DNA of 64,000 bases from Bacillus_BD sp963708895 (GTDB taxonomy: Bacteria > Bacillota > Bacilli > Bacillales > Cytobacillaceae). Position 1 is the first letter of the stretch, and each line of letters opens with the position of its first letter. The stretch is from contig CAVPUE010000009.1 in assembly GCA_963708895.1 (NCBI GenBank), positions 62,001 to 126,000 on the forward strand, in the 5' to 3' direction. The position numbers and the translations under genes are program-made. Below the pieces are notes generated by a model. It searched no databases. It saw nothing but the letters and a program-made list of their open reading frames with translations, and was not told the DNA's origin. This document shows, piece by piece, positions 1-9,048 of the stretch.

Positions 1-533
1 TTCCCCATGCGAAGCATACTCACATCATGGTTACTTTCAAATACGTAAATATCTGCATTTGAAATAATTCCCTTCATACGATCACTAACATATCCTGTAT
101 CCGTAATTAAAACGATCTTTTTTCCTTCATGATGAAAAATATAAAACATTGGCTCTGCGGCATCATGTGATACCCCAAATGACTCAATATCGATGGAGCC
201 AAAGCTTTTTACACTTTCCATATTAAAAATAAATTTTTGATCTGTTGGTACTTCCCCAATTAAAGGATCCATCGCTTTCCATGTTTTTTCATTCGCATAA
301 ACGGGTAATTTATATCTTCTCGCAAGGATTCCGACACCCTTAATATGATCACTATGTTCATGTGTCACAAAAATCCCAGAAAGATCTTTTATATCTCGGC
401 CAATTTGTTGGAATAATCCTTCCATCGCTTTTCCGCTTAAACCGGCGTCAACTAAGAAAGAATGTTCTTCCGTTTCTACAAAAATGGCATTTCCTGTACT
501 CCCGCTTGCGAGAACACTAAAGTTCAACGCCAT
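1..533 (-). CDS. walJ: WalJ (YycJ) metallo-beta-lactamase-fold hydrolase, 3' part outside the window
   Basis: The first 177 codons are present, starting at the ATG at 533 behind a GAGGAG ribosome site; the C-terminal part runs off the window edge. The N-terminus shows the family pattern of a small MBL-fold enzyme (LASGSTGNA, then VTHEHSDH, the HxHxDH di-metal ligand motif). WalJ is the last gene of the WalRK operon in Bacillus and is thought to be a 5'-3' exonuclease-like hydrolase that coordinates cell division with replication. It follows walI directly, with only 6 nt between the walI stop and this start, so it is probably cotranscribed. Identity is firm; catalytic function is taken from the family. 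Confidence 0.9.
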   Translation of the reverse strand, partial: MALNFSVLASGSTGNAIFVETEEHSFLVDAGLSGKAMEGLFQQIGRDIKDLSGIFVTHEHSDHIKGVGILARRYKLPVYANEKTWKAMDPLIGEVPTDQKFIFNMESVKSFGSIDIESFGVSHDAAEPMFYIFHHEGKKIVLITDTGYVSDRMKGIISNADIYVFESNHDVSMLRMG

Positions 534-539
534 AACTCC

Positions 540-1357
540 TCACTCCATTACTTTTTCTGTAGTCTTCTTTAATTCTTTTGTTATAATTTCGCCTTCAAAG
601 GCACTTACATACAATTTTCCTTTACCCTCTACATTAAAACACCAAGCTGGGTTTAATACTTGTGTGGTATCTGAAAGTTCGGTAAATGTATAATAGCCTA
701 ATTCTGGATCGGTTATTTTACTATTTGATGGTAATTCTTCATTTTTGTATAAGACTTCAATCGCCTTGATTGGTTGAATAATCTTTTCTGGATTTGATAA
801 CTCCTGGATATCCTCAAGATAGCTTTGAGTATAGGAGTAGATCTCATTCTCACCATTCACGTTAAATTCAAGTCTTGCTTTATCATTTTCAAATAGTGGT
901 TTATCCTTATATTGCTGCGTATAAATAATTGAAGAACCGTCACTGCTCTTTTTCCAAAAACGATATTGATCTCCATACAAAACATTTTCTTTAATAAAAT
1001 TATTTAATTCCGTTGGTCCAAACTTTTCTGTTATCGCTAAGGGTTCTTTTAGAATCGAAACAAGTTCGGTATTACTGATTAATCGTAACCATTTGGTTCG
1101 ATAATATCGACTTCTGTGTATCCTCTATAGTAAAAATTTTAGAATTAGCCTTTAAAGTAAAATCCTCTACATACTGTCTCAGGCAATGGACCATATTCAA
1201 TTCCTTCTGCTTTTAATTTAGTTTCAATAGAAGAATCGATATTAGCTTTAACATCAACCACATTTGAGTCTATTACTTTAACGAACTCATAGATCAAATA
1301 TAGATCAAGAATAAGGAAGGAAATAATAAATATGTTTTTAATCTTACTCCAATCCAA
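540..1357 (-). pseudogene. walI: WalI (YycI), regulator of WalK, reading frame interrupted twice
   Basis: The frame opens at TTG 1357 (MDWSKIKNIF, then one transmembrane helix), preceded by a GGGGGAG ribosome site. It is lost near 1173, where the sequence fits 'ETYVEDFTLKANSK' only after skipping one base. It is lost again near 1075, where CAG is followed by an in-frame TAA and the protein resumes one base later as NTELVSILKEP. Removing one base at each place gives about 271 codons, close to the roughly 280 residues usual for YycI. WalI and WalH are membrane proteins that bind and restrain the WalK sensor kinase. I cannot tell sequencing error from real decay here; walH next to it is even more damaged. 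Confidence 0.75.
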
Positions 1358-2661
1358 CTTTTTCTCCCCCTACTTGCATTGACCTTAATGGACTTCCATT
1401 CATCATCATAAAGGTAGAACCAACTTGGTTCTAATGAAATTGTTTTTGCATTCATCGTCATCTTATAGCCAATTTTTATATCCTCTAACAAACTTAGATT
1501 ATACTGTTCACCTTCACGTTCTTCTATTTTCTCTATTGCATCATATCCTGATTCTAGTGTTTTTATTGGATTTAAGGCTGGTAGCCCTAACGAAAAATTA
1601 TTTCGCAAATATCTACTAACTTCAGTTGCAGCCCAATCAATTTCAATTTTTGAAATTGGATTATTTTCTCCAAAAACTGGATAACCATCAGGTCCATAGA
1701 TGCGGAAATGAACGGTTTTCCTCCCCTTGTCTAATCCAACAAATCGATAATTATCTGTCCAACCACCGTGATTATTAACGAAATCGATGCTTTTCTGTAA
1801 TAAACCATCCGTGTTTGTCTCATGAGATTCATCGACAGAAAGGTCAATAAAAGTAATTGAATGACTCTCGTTATCTACAATCAGTAGTTTCCGCCCATCC
1901 GTATATTCCTCACCGCTAGAAATAAATGTTTTTTCAACAATACTAGGATCACTGAATAGGGCATCTTTCAAATCAGCTATAGGAAGTTTTTTGAATAAAT
2001 ATTGATTGTTAACTAATTCTGTTTGACTCTTCGGTAAATAGATTGTTCGACCTGAACCTGTTTTAAACGAAAAGTACTGATTGTATTGCTTTGCTTCTTC
2101 AAAGTAGTCTTGGCTAAATTGATTAAGGGATGTTGCTAATACATAGCTTGAATAAACTTGTTGATTTTCCTCTGAAATGAAATAGACATTTCCATCTCCA
2201 TAATCAGCTGACTTGAAATCAATCAAGATTTTATTGAAATGAAAGTTAGGAGACCTCTTTTCCATCTAGTTTATAGATAGATGCAAATAACTCCATTGGT
2301 ATTTCCCCTGGATAAATAATCTGCACAGAATCATGACTCTCCGCTATTGCATCTATATCGATTTCATCTAATGATAGATTGTTAAATGAATTGAAACTCC
2401 CAACTACTAATCGCCTTCATCAAGTTATCAATCTTTTCAGTTGAGAGTGTTCCATAATAGTTGCCTTCCAAATTAAAAATAATTTGTTCAATTCTTACAA
2501 TCTCTTTTATATCCTTTTTCTCACTAAGAAGAACTTCTTAACCATTGCCTTCTCCAGATTTATCTGCAATTGGCTGAATAGGACCACAAATTCATCGTTA
2601 AAATGATACTCATCACAACAAGGACCGTTAAGATGATGGACTTTACTTTTTCATATGTCAA
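1344..2661 (-). pseudogene. walH: WalH (YycH), regulator of WalK, multiply interrupted
   Basis: The start is a TTG at 2661 that overlaps the walK stop (TTGA), behind GGAGGATG. The product begins with TYEKVKSIILTVLVV, a single N-terminal membrane helix. The frame needs one base removed near 2579 (to give WSYQPIADKSG), near 2397, near 2262 and near 1372, and there is also an in-frame TAA at 2538-2540. After four one-base corrections the length is 438 codons, near the roughly 455 of B. subtilis YycH, and the C-terminus overlaps the walI start. The family lies outside the membrane and helps tune WalK activity. This is the most heavily interrupted gene in the window, and the nonsense codon cannot be explained by a single indel. 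Confidence 0.7.
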
Positions 2662-4490
2662 TTCCATTCATCCTCCTCGTACTTTACATATGGTAAACTA
2701 AAGAAAATCGTTGTTCCTTTTCCTTCAATACTTCTTGCCCAAATTCTACCATCATGGGCCTCAATCATTTCTTTTGCAATCGCAAGGCCAAGTCCTGTTC
2801 CCCCAAGTTTTCTTGTCCTTGCTTTATCAACACGATAGAAGCGTCCAAAAATCTTTTCCACATTTCCCTTTGGAATTCCGACTCCTTGGTCCGCTATACT
2901 GACAATCACTTCATCATCTTGTTCTTTAATTTTAAAGGTAACCTTTCCACCTTCTGGGGAGTACTTTAATGCATTTGAAATGATGTTATCAATCACTTGA
3001 GTCAGCTTATCTGGATCAATTTCAACTAATATTGGCTTATCTGGAAGCTTTCTTTCAAAAGAAAGCTTTTGGTCTTTTGTTAATTCGAAACGGTCAATAA
3101 TTCTATTATAGAAAACAACTAAGTCTACCCATTCCTTCGATAAACGGTAGTCCTTGCTGTCCATTTTTGATAACTTTAGGAGATCATTGACTAGCCGAAT
3201 CATCCGTTCTGTCTCATTTTGGGCTACATTTAAAAAGTTAGGAGCTATTGTCTCATCTTTCCAAGCACCATCACTTAGTGCTTCTAAATAACTTCTCATC
3301 GTTGTTAATGGCGTTCTCAATTCATGTGAAACATTTGCTACAAATTCTCTACGCTCCATCTCAATTTTTTCCTGTTCAGTCACATCATGTAATACGGCAA
3401 TAAGTCCATTTACAAAACCTGTCTCGCGCTGAATCACTGAAAAATTAGCTCGTAAAATATATGGATTATAGTCTGTACTATAATCGAGTAGCACATTACC
3501 AGTCTCTGAAATGAGTTCATCAAAGGTATATTCATTTTCTAAGTCTAGCAAAGAAACGATAGACGTTGATAGAATTGTTTCACGTGAAACACCCAACATC
3601 TTTGCACCCTGATCATTAATTAAAATCACTCTACCTTTGCGGTCCGTTGCAATCACACCATCTGTCATATAAGAGAGGACAGAGGATAACTTTCTTCTTT
3701 CACTTTCAGTTGTTGATTGGGCTTCTTGAAGTTTCTTCGTTAAATTATTAAAGGTATGTGCTAGTTGGCCAATTTCATCGTTTCCATATACTTTTACCTT
3801 TCGAGAATAGTTTCCTCTCGATAGAGCCAATGCTTGTTTTCTCATATCCTTTATCGGTTGAGTAATGGCATGTGCAAGAAGGAACCCAACAATCATCGTC
3901 ACAAATAAAGCAATCCCTGTTCCAGTAATAAAGATTTGATTAATATCTCGCATTTGCTTATAGACTGTTTCGATATTGGCTGCAAATTCGATTGCACCTA
4001 TTACTTCTTTATCCTCCGTAGTAATTGGCGTTGATAAAACCCATATCCGATTACCATTTTCACGATCAATGGTCTCTAATTCATCTCTTTGACCTGTCGC
4101 GATTACTCTTCGTATCCTTGGGTCTGTCGACTTTTGCCCAACAAGGTGTTGATTATTTGCATCAGATGTACCTAATATTTTACGTGTTTTTCCATCAATT
4201 ACCCTTACTTCTGAGATATCCTCTGTTCGATAATCCTCCTGAAGTAAGCTACTTAATTCTTCCTCTAAAGAAATATCATCATCATTTCGATCTTTTGTTA
4301 ACTGTTCTTTAATATAATACGAAAGCAGGTTCTGCTTTTCTTCAATCGATGTTTTAAAATTCTCCGTTAATGTTGCTTCTAATTGTCGAACAAAGTAAAC
4401 ACCGATCGTTTGCATAACAAGAATCACTAATAGCATAAAGATTAAAACTGTTTTTGAATGCATCGATTGGAAAAATTTAAAATTTTTCAT
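2658..4490 (-). CDS. walK: Sensor histidine kinase WalK
   Basis: 610 residues. Order of domains: membrane helix at about 14-34, extracytoplasmic PAS-like domain to about 183, second membrane helix at about 186-208, HAMP at about 209-260, cytoplasmic PAS at about 265-370, HisKA with phospho-acceptor His389 in NVSHELRTPL, then a HATPase with GVGIPKGN and GGTGLGLAIAKEM. It phosphorylates WalR and controls autolysins and cell-wall turnover; the system is essential in most Bacillota. It starts 7 nt after walR and its stop overlaps the walH start. A perfect 16-bp parS site lies inside the gene at 3576-3591. The frame is intact. Confidence 0.97.
   Translation of the reverse strand: MKNFKFFQSMHSKTVLIFMLLVILVMQTIGVYFVRQLEATLTENFKTSIEEKQNLLSYYIKEQLTKDRNDDDISLEEELSSLLQEDYRTEDISEVRVIDGKTRKILGTSDANNQHLVGQKSTDPRIRRVIATGQRDELETIDRENGNRIWVLSTPITTEDKEVIGAIEFAANIETVYKQMRDINQIFITGTGIALFVTMIVGFLLAHAITQPIKDMRKQALALSRGNYSRKVKVYGNDEIGQLAHTFNNLTKKLQEAQSTTESERRKLSSVLSYMTDGVIATDRKGRVILINDQGAKMLGVSRETILSTSIVSLLDLENEYTFDELISETGNVLLDYSTDYNPYILRANFSVIQRETGFVNGLIAVLHDVTEQEKIEMERREFVANVSHELRTPLTTMRSYLEALSDGAWKDETIAPNFLNVAQNETERMIRLVNDLLKLSKMDSKDYRLSKEWVDLVVFYNRIIDRFELTKDQKLSFERKLPDKPILVEIDPDKLTQVIDNIISNALKYSPEGGKVTFKIKEQDDEVIVSIADQGVGIPKGNVEKIFGRFYRVDKARTRKLGGTGLGLAIAKEMIEAHDGRIWARSIEGKGTTIFFSLPYVKYEEDEWN
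3576..3591. other. parS centromere site (perfect palindrome) inside walK
   Basis: The 16-mer TGTTTCACGTGAAACA matches the Bacillus parS consensus exactly and is a perfect inverted repeat. It lies about 24 kb from dnaA, on the arm that also carries spo0J and soj. Spo0J (ParB) binds such sites, spreads with CTP, and loads SMC for origin segregation. It is embedded in coding sequence for the cytoplasmic PAS region of WalK. Binding is inferred from sequence only. Confidence 0.9.
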
Positions 4491-4496
4491 ACCATA

Positions 4497-5207
4497 TTAT
4501 GACTCCTGTTCAGGGTTTCTTAAGTAATAACCGACTCCTCTTCTTGTTACAATCCAAAGTGGATGACTAGGACTATCTTCTATTTTCTCTCTCAATCGTC
4601 TTACCGTTACATCAACGGTACGAACATCACCAAAATAATCATATCCCCAAACAGTCTGTAATAGATGTTCTCTCGTCATGACTTGTCCAATATGCTTGGC
4701 TAAATAATGTAGTAACTCAAATTCACGGTGGGTTAATTCAATCGTTTCTCCACGTTTTGAAATAATATAGGCATCGGGATGAATCGTTAAAGAGCCAATT
4801 TCAATTTCATTGCTTTCCTCTTCCTCCGGAGCCGCTGGAATCTGATTATGTCTTCTTAAATTGGCCTTAACCCGTGCAATTAATTCCCTTGTACTAAAGG
4901 GCTTTGTCATGTAATCATCTGCGCCTAACTCAAGTCCAAGTACTTTGTCAATTTCGGAGTCTTTTGCTGTTAACATAATAATCGGCATTTCATATTTTTT
5001 ACGTACTTCCCTACATACTTCCATTCCGTCTCTTTGAGGGAGCATAATATCTAATAAAATGAGGTCAGGCTTGAATTCCTCTACCATTTCTAGTGCCTGA
5101 TTCCCATCATAGGCACATTCTACTTCATAGCCTTCCTTTTTTAAATTAAATTGCAATATATCGGCAATTGGTTTTTCATCGTCAACAACTAATATCTTTT
5201 TGTCCAT
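4497..5207 (-). CDS. walR: Response regulator WalR
   Basis: 236 residues from the ATG at 5207 (MDKKILVVDD), preferred over the ATG nine bases upstream because the AAAGGA site is then correctly spaced. A receiver domain at 1-120 carries the acidic pocket D9/D10 and phospho-acceptor D53 (LLDIMLP); an OmpR-type winged helix follows at about 135-234 (ELTHREFELLHYL, TVDVTVRRLREKIE). It is the DNA-binding partner of WalK and activates cell-wall hydrolase genes. It is first in the walR-K-H-I-J operon. The upstream 550 bp contain a mobile element and the purA terminator. Confidence 0.97.
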   Translation of the reverse strand: MDKKILVVDDEKPIADILQFNLKKEGYEVECAYDGNQALEMVEEFKPDLILLDIMLPQRDGMEVCREVRKKYEMPIIMLTAKDSEIDKVLGLELGADDYMTKPFSTRELIARVKANLRRHNQIPAAPEEEESNEIEIGSLTIHPDAYIISKRGETIELTHREFELLHYLAKHIGQVMTREHLLQTVWGYDYFGDVRTVDVTVRRLREKIEDSPSHPLWIVTRRGVGYYLRNPEQES

Positions 5208-5424
5208 ATAATACATTCCTTTCAGTTCTACTTTGTTTTAGGAATTTATCATGTTTACTTTTATGTAACAGATAATTCAATTGTTTCTTTTAGTTAACTA
5301 TTATGTTTCCTAGTTTACTTTATCATTTTATCTCTTTAAATTCATCTATTTGAGGAAAGTTGGATTTAATTACTACTGTAGTATTGGTTATTATTCACTA
5401 AAAATCTGGAAAATAATTTGTAAA

Positions 5425-5606
5425 GGCTCTTTTCTCAAACTTTGTTGCTTTTGGAGAGATAAAAAGAAGATTGTCATTGTTTCACGTTGACACTGACCAT
5501 AATTATTGAGAAAAGAGCTATAAACTAATTACGAATGCACAAAATAGCTTATTTCTACGTTAAAATTGGCCTTTGGATTTTAACAACAAACTTTATGAAA
5601 ACAGCC
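5425..5606. mobile_element. 182-bp MITE, copy A (walR-purA intergenic)
   Basis: The element has a left end GGCTCTTTTCTCAAAC and a right end whose complement reads GGCTGTTTTCGTAAAG. The terminal inverted repeat is 23 bp with 19 matches. It is flanked on both sides by TTTGTAAA (5417-5424 and 5607-5614), an 8-bp target duplication. There is no ORF inside. An internal segment at 5506-5518 is the exact complement of 13 bases of the left end, and a second hairpin (GTTAAAAT...ATTTTAAC) lies near 5558-5584. Four further copies occur in this window. It occupies most of the 551-bp gap between walR and purA, along with the purA terminator. Confidence 0.88.
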
Positions 5607-5657
5607 TTTGTAAAAGAGTTGAGATTGAAACGAATGTTAATGATTAATAAAAGGAAA

Positions 5658-5700
5658 AGAGATTTTTAAAAGATTCTAAATGAACCTTTTAAAAATCTCT
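5658..5700 (-). terminator. Terminator of purA
   Basis: A 15-bp perfect stem (AGAGATTTTTAAAAG with its complement) around a 13-nt loop is followed on the minus strand by a T-rich tail (TTTTCCTTTTATT). It sits about 60 bp beyond the purA stop codon. Confidence 0.7.
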
Positions 5701-5758
5701 TCTCTGATGCACAGAGACGGAAGCAAACCGCCAACACATAGATTTTTAGGTGACTATA

Positions 5759-7051
5759 TTAGTTTTGACGCCAAGGACTGCGTATGACATTTGTTTGTGT
5801 ACGGTCAGGACCTACTGAGAATGTCGATAATGGAATTCCTGTAAGTTGGGATACACGTTCTACATAATGACGGGCATTAACCGGAAGTTCATCAAGTGAA
5901 CGACAACCTGTAATATCTTCCTTCCAACCAGGAAGTTCTTCATAAACAGGTTCACATTCTGCCAATACCTTTAAGCTTGCAGGGAATTCTTCCATTACTT
6001 CACCTTTATACCGATAGGCAACGCAGATCTTCAACGTTTCAATTCCAGAAAGGACATCAATGGAATTAAGGGATAAATCCGTTAATCCACTAACACGGCG
6101 CCCATGACGTACGACGACACTATCAAACCAACCTACACGGCGTGGACGACCTGTCGTAGTCCCATACTCACGACCTACTTCTCGAATTTGGTTTCCAATT
6201 TCATTATTTAACTCTGTTGGGAACGGACCGTCACCTACACGTGTTGTATATGCCTTACATACACCAACTACATGAGTAATTTTTGAAGGACCCACACCAG
6301 AACCAATCGTCACGCCACCTGCGACAGGATTTGAAGAGGTTACAAATGGGTACGTCCCTTGATCGATATCCAACATAACTCCTTGTGCACCTTCAAATAA
6401 AACGCGACGTCCATCATCCAATGCATCATTTAATACAACAGATGTATCACATACGTATTTTTTAACCTGTTGGCCATATTCATAATACTCATCTAAAATT
6501 TCTTCAATTTTAAAGCCTTTCGTTTCATAAAACTTTTCAAGCATCCGATTCTTTTCTTTTAAATTATGAGCAAGCTTTTCTTCAAAAACTTCACGATCCA
6601 AAAGGTCTACGATTCGAATTCCCGTGCGTGCTGCTTTATCCATATAAGCAGGTCCAATTCCCTTTTTCGTTGTACCAATTTTATTTGCGCCTTTACGTTC
6701 TTCTTCCACTTCATCCAAGCGGATATGATAGGGAAGGATGACGTGTGCACGATTACTGATACGAAGATTATCCGTCGTTATCCCTCTTTCATGCAAATAA
6801 GCTAATTCTTGAACTAATGCTTTTGGATCAACAACCATTCCATTTCCAATCACACTAATTTTATCTTTATAAAAAATTCCAGATGGAATTAAATGAAGCT
6901 TGTAGGTTTCACCATTAAATTTTATGGTATGGCCTGCATTATTTCCACCTTGATATCGTGCAATAACCTCTGCATTTTCTGATAGAAAATCTGTAATTTT
7001 ACCTTTTCCTTCGTCTCCCCATTGTGTACCTACAACTACTACTGATGACAT
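5759..7051 (-). CDS. purA: Adenylosuccinate synthetase
   Basis: 430 residues from the ATG at 7051 (MSSVVVVGTQWGDEGKGK), with GGAGGTG just upstream; a longer open frame to 7102 lacks a ribosome site. It joins IMP and aspartate with GTP to form adenylosuccinate, the first committed step to AMP. Visible signatures are the GDEGKGK phosphate loop, the QGGNNAGHT segment, GTTKKGIGP and the C-terminal base-binding region SVGPDRTQTN. It is monocistronic, with a terminator downstream and a PurR-type operator and a candidate promoter upstream. The frame is intact. Confidence 0.98.
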   Translation of the reverse strand: MSSVVVVGTQWGDEGKGKITDFLSENAEVIARYQGGNNAGHTIKFNGETYKLHLIPSGIFYKDKISVIGNGMVVDPKALVQELAYLHERGITTDNLRISNRAHVILPYHIRLDEVEEERKGANKIGTTKKGIGPAYMDKAARTGIRIVDLLDREVFEEKLAHNLKEKNRMLEKFYETKGFKIEEILDEYYEYGQQVKKYVCDTSVVLNDALDDGRRVLFEGAQGVMLDIDQGTYPFVTSSNPVAGGVTIGSGVGPSKITHVVGVCKAYTTRVGDGPFPTELNNEIGNQIREVGREYGTTTGRPRRVGWFDSVVVRHGRRVSGLTDLSLNSIDVLSGIETLKICVAYRYKGEVMEEFPASLKVLAECEPVYEELPGWKEDITGCRSLDELPVNARHYVERVSQLTGIPLSTFSVGPDRTQTNVIRSPWRQN

Positions 7052-7092
7052 GGAAAAAAGCACCTCCAAAGGTTCTTTATTAAACAAACTAA

Positions 7093-7122
7093 AGTTTACC
7101 AATTACTAAGGCCTAAAATCAA
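7093..7122 (-). promoter_or_regulatory. Candidate purA promoter
   Basis: On the minus strand TTGATT (7117-7122) and TAAACT (7093-7098) are separated by 18 bp and lie directly downstream of the PurBox pair, about 42 bp before the purA start. The match to the sigma-A consensus is moderate. Confidence 0.4.
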
Positions 7123-7124
7123 CA

Positions 7125-7168
7125 AAATCCGAACATTGACATAAAAATATAATAATATGTTCGTATAT
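7125..7168. promoter_or_regulatory. PurR operator (two PurBoxes) upstream of purA
   Basis: 7125-7137 reads AAATCCGAACATT, a full match to the Bacillus PurBox AWWWCCGAACWWT. An inverted, weaker box with GTTCG lies at 7156-7168, two mismatches from consensus. The gap between the boxes is 18 bp, like the paired-box arrangement known for PurR targets. This implies purA repression by PurR, relieved by PRPP. Confidence 0.65.
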
Positions 7169-7183
7169 ATTTAAGATTTCTAT

Positions 7184-7229
7184 TCAAAAAAGGACATGTA
7201 AAACTATTTTCATAGTTTTACATGTCCTT
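7184..7229 (-). terminator. Terminator of dnaB
   Basis: A perfect 17-bp stem (AAGGACATGTAAAACTA and its complement) with a 6-nt loop is followed on the minus strand by six T residues. It begins 4 bp after the dnaB stop. Confidence 0.9.
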
Positions 7230-7232
7230 CAC

Positions 7233-8600
7233 TTAAGCACCCGGTGGTACACCAGTATCATCAAACCGTCTTTCAAGGTTGACGAATTTATTATACTCTT
7301 TTATAAAGGCAAGAGAGACGGTACCAGTCGGGCCGTTACGTTGTTTAGCAATAATAATTTCAATAATATTTTTGTTCTCTGACTCTTTATCATAATAATC
7401 ATCACGATATAAGAAGGCAACAATATCAGCATCTTGCTCAATACTTCCTGATTCACGAATATCTGACATCATCGGACGTTTATCTTGACGTTGTTCAACC
7501 CCACGTGATAGCTGTGAAAGGGCAATAATTGGAACTTGTAATTCACGAGCAAGTCCCTTTAAAGAACGAGAGATTTCCGATACCTCTTGTTGACGGTTAT
7601 CTGGATTCTTACCGCTTCCTAAGATTAATTGCAAGTAATCAATCATAACCATCCCTAAACCGCCTTGTTCCTGTTTAAGTCGGCGGCATTTTGCCTGAAT
7701 ATCTTGAATTTTTACCCCTGGAGTATCATCAATAAAAATACCGGCATTTGACAAACTGCCCATCGCCATAATAAGTTTACCCCAGTCTTCATCCGTTAGA
7801 CTACCAGTACGAAGTCTTTGAGCATCAATATTTCCTTCCGCACAAAGCATACGCATAACAAGCTGTTCTGCACCCATCTCTAAACTAAAAATAGCTACAT
7901 TTTCACCCGTTTTAGTTGCAACGTTCTGAGCAATATTTAAGGCAAAGGCTGTTTTACCCATAGATGGTCTGGCTCCAACAATAATTAGGTCATTACGCTG
8001 GAATCCAGCCGTAATTTTGTCTAATTCAGCAAATCCTGTTGCAATCCCAGTTACATCACCAGCACGATTGTGCAATGTTTCAATATTATCAAACGTACGA
8101 ACCAATACATCTTTAATATGATGAAAGGCTCCAGCCTTCTTTTTTTGTGAAACTTCTAAAATACTTTTTTCCGCTTCACTTAACAATGTTTCAACTTCAT
8201 CTTCGCGTGTAAAGCCATCCTGTGCAATAGTGGTAGCTGTTCGAATTAACCGGCGAAGAATCGACTTTTCTTCTACAATTTTCGCATAGTACTCAATATT
8301 AGCAGCAGTTGGGACGGAATCGGCCAGTTCAGTTAAATACCCCATTCCACCAACATCTTCTAATATATTCGCTGATGATAATTCCTCCGTAACGGTAATT
8401 AAATCAACAGCCTCACCTTTATCATTTAGCTTGATCATCGCCTCAAAGATTCGTTGGTGTGCTCCACGATAAAAGTCCTCAGGAGCTAAAACCTCCGAAG
8501 CTGTTGTAAGAGAGGAGGGTTCCAGAAAAATAGCCCCTAACACAGCCTGCTCAGCTTCTAAATTTTGCGGTGGAAGATGATCTGCCATAATTTCACTCAT
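7233..8600 (-). CDS. dnaB: Replicative DNA helicase (DnaB family; DnaC of B. subtilis)
   Basis: 455 residues, essentially the same length as the B. subtilis helicase. The N-terminal domain (LPPQNLEAEQAVLGAIFL) is followed by a RecA-like ATPase with Walker A GARPSMGKT near residue 206, the Walker B IDYLQL, and the DNA-loop region with ALSQLSRGVEQRQDKRP. It unwinds the parental duplex at the fork as a hexamer. The ATG at 8600 has a GGGGG site about 8 nt upstream. A strong terminator follows. Between this gene and rplI lie 448 bp with a palindromic repeat and the rplI terminator. Confidence 0.97.
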   Translation of the reverse strand: MSEIMADHLPPQNLEAEQAVLGAIFLEPSSLTTASEVLAPEDFYRGAHQRIFEAMIKLNDKGEAVDLITVTEELSSANILEDVGGMGYLTELADSVPTAANIEYYAKIVEEKSILRRLIRTATTIAQDGFTREDEVETLLSEAEKSILEVSQKKKAGAFHHIKDVLVRTFDNIETLHNRAGDVTGIATGFAELDKITAGFQRNDLIIVGARPSMGKTAFALNIAQNVATKTGENVAIFSLEMGAEQLVMRMLCAEGNIDAQRLRTGSLTDEDWGKLIMAMGSLSNAGIFIDDTPGVKIQDIQAKCRRLKQEQGGLGMVMIDYLQLILGSGKNPDNRQQEVSEISRSLKGLARELQVPIIALSQLSRGVEQRQDKRPMMSDIRESGSIEQDADIVAFLYRDDYYDKESENKNIIEIIIAKQRNGPTGTVSLAFIKEYNKFVNLERRFDDTGVPPGA

Positions 8601-8620
8601 TCAATGAAACCCCCTTATAT

Positions 8621-8720
8621 GAAAAGCGGAAGCGCCTTGCCCAGCCCCGACTAAGCACAAGACACGTGAACACGTTGTGCTTGTGACTCTCGGAAGTGAG
8701 GCTAGGCGCTGTAGCTAGAC
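8621..8720. repeat. Palindromic dispersed repeat, copy 1 (GCGGAAGCGCC type)
   Basis: It begins GAAAAGCGGAAGCGCCTTG and ends TAGGCGCTGTAGCTAGAC, the same ends as the copy at 20754-20903. AGCGCC near the left end pairs with GGCGCT near the right end, and the centre has a further inverted pair (AAGCACAA with TTGTGCTT). GC content is higher than the surroundings. Similar intergenic repeats are common in Bacillus genomes. It lies upstream of dnaB and has no coding potential that I can see. Confidence 0.7.
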
Positions 8721-8924
8721 CGCTATCTAAGCTCAAAAACTTAAGACTGCTATTGTAACGATAGCTCGAAGGCTATGTATCTATTTAATCATCAATATTA
8801 TTTCTATCAATCTATCAAAAATAAAAATACCCTATTTCAACAACAAAAGACTCACCACATTAGAAAATAATCTATGTGATTTGACTTAACATGAAGTGAA
8901 TAGGGAGATAAGTTTTATATCTAA

Positions 8925-8958
8925 AGAAATGTGACCAGTAAAGACCGGTCACATTTCT
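8925..8958 (-). terminator. Terminator of the yybS-gdpP-rplI transcript
   Basis: A 12-bp perfect stem (AGAAATGTGACC with its complement) and a 10-nt loop lie 90 bp beyond the rplI stop. The minus-strand tail is only moderately T-rich, so termination efficiency is uncertain. Confidence 0.6.
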
Positions 8959-9048
8959 GCTACCTATATATCATAACACGTTTTCCTCAAAAGGGAACTT
9001 CCAAAATTAGTAACATACTTTCCACCAAGGATCGAGGTAACAATTACT

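Noticed and set aside
5478..5487. Half of a parS motif (TGTTTCACGT) in MITE copy A
   Set aside because: The right half does not match and other MITE copies lack it.
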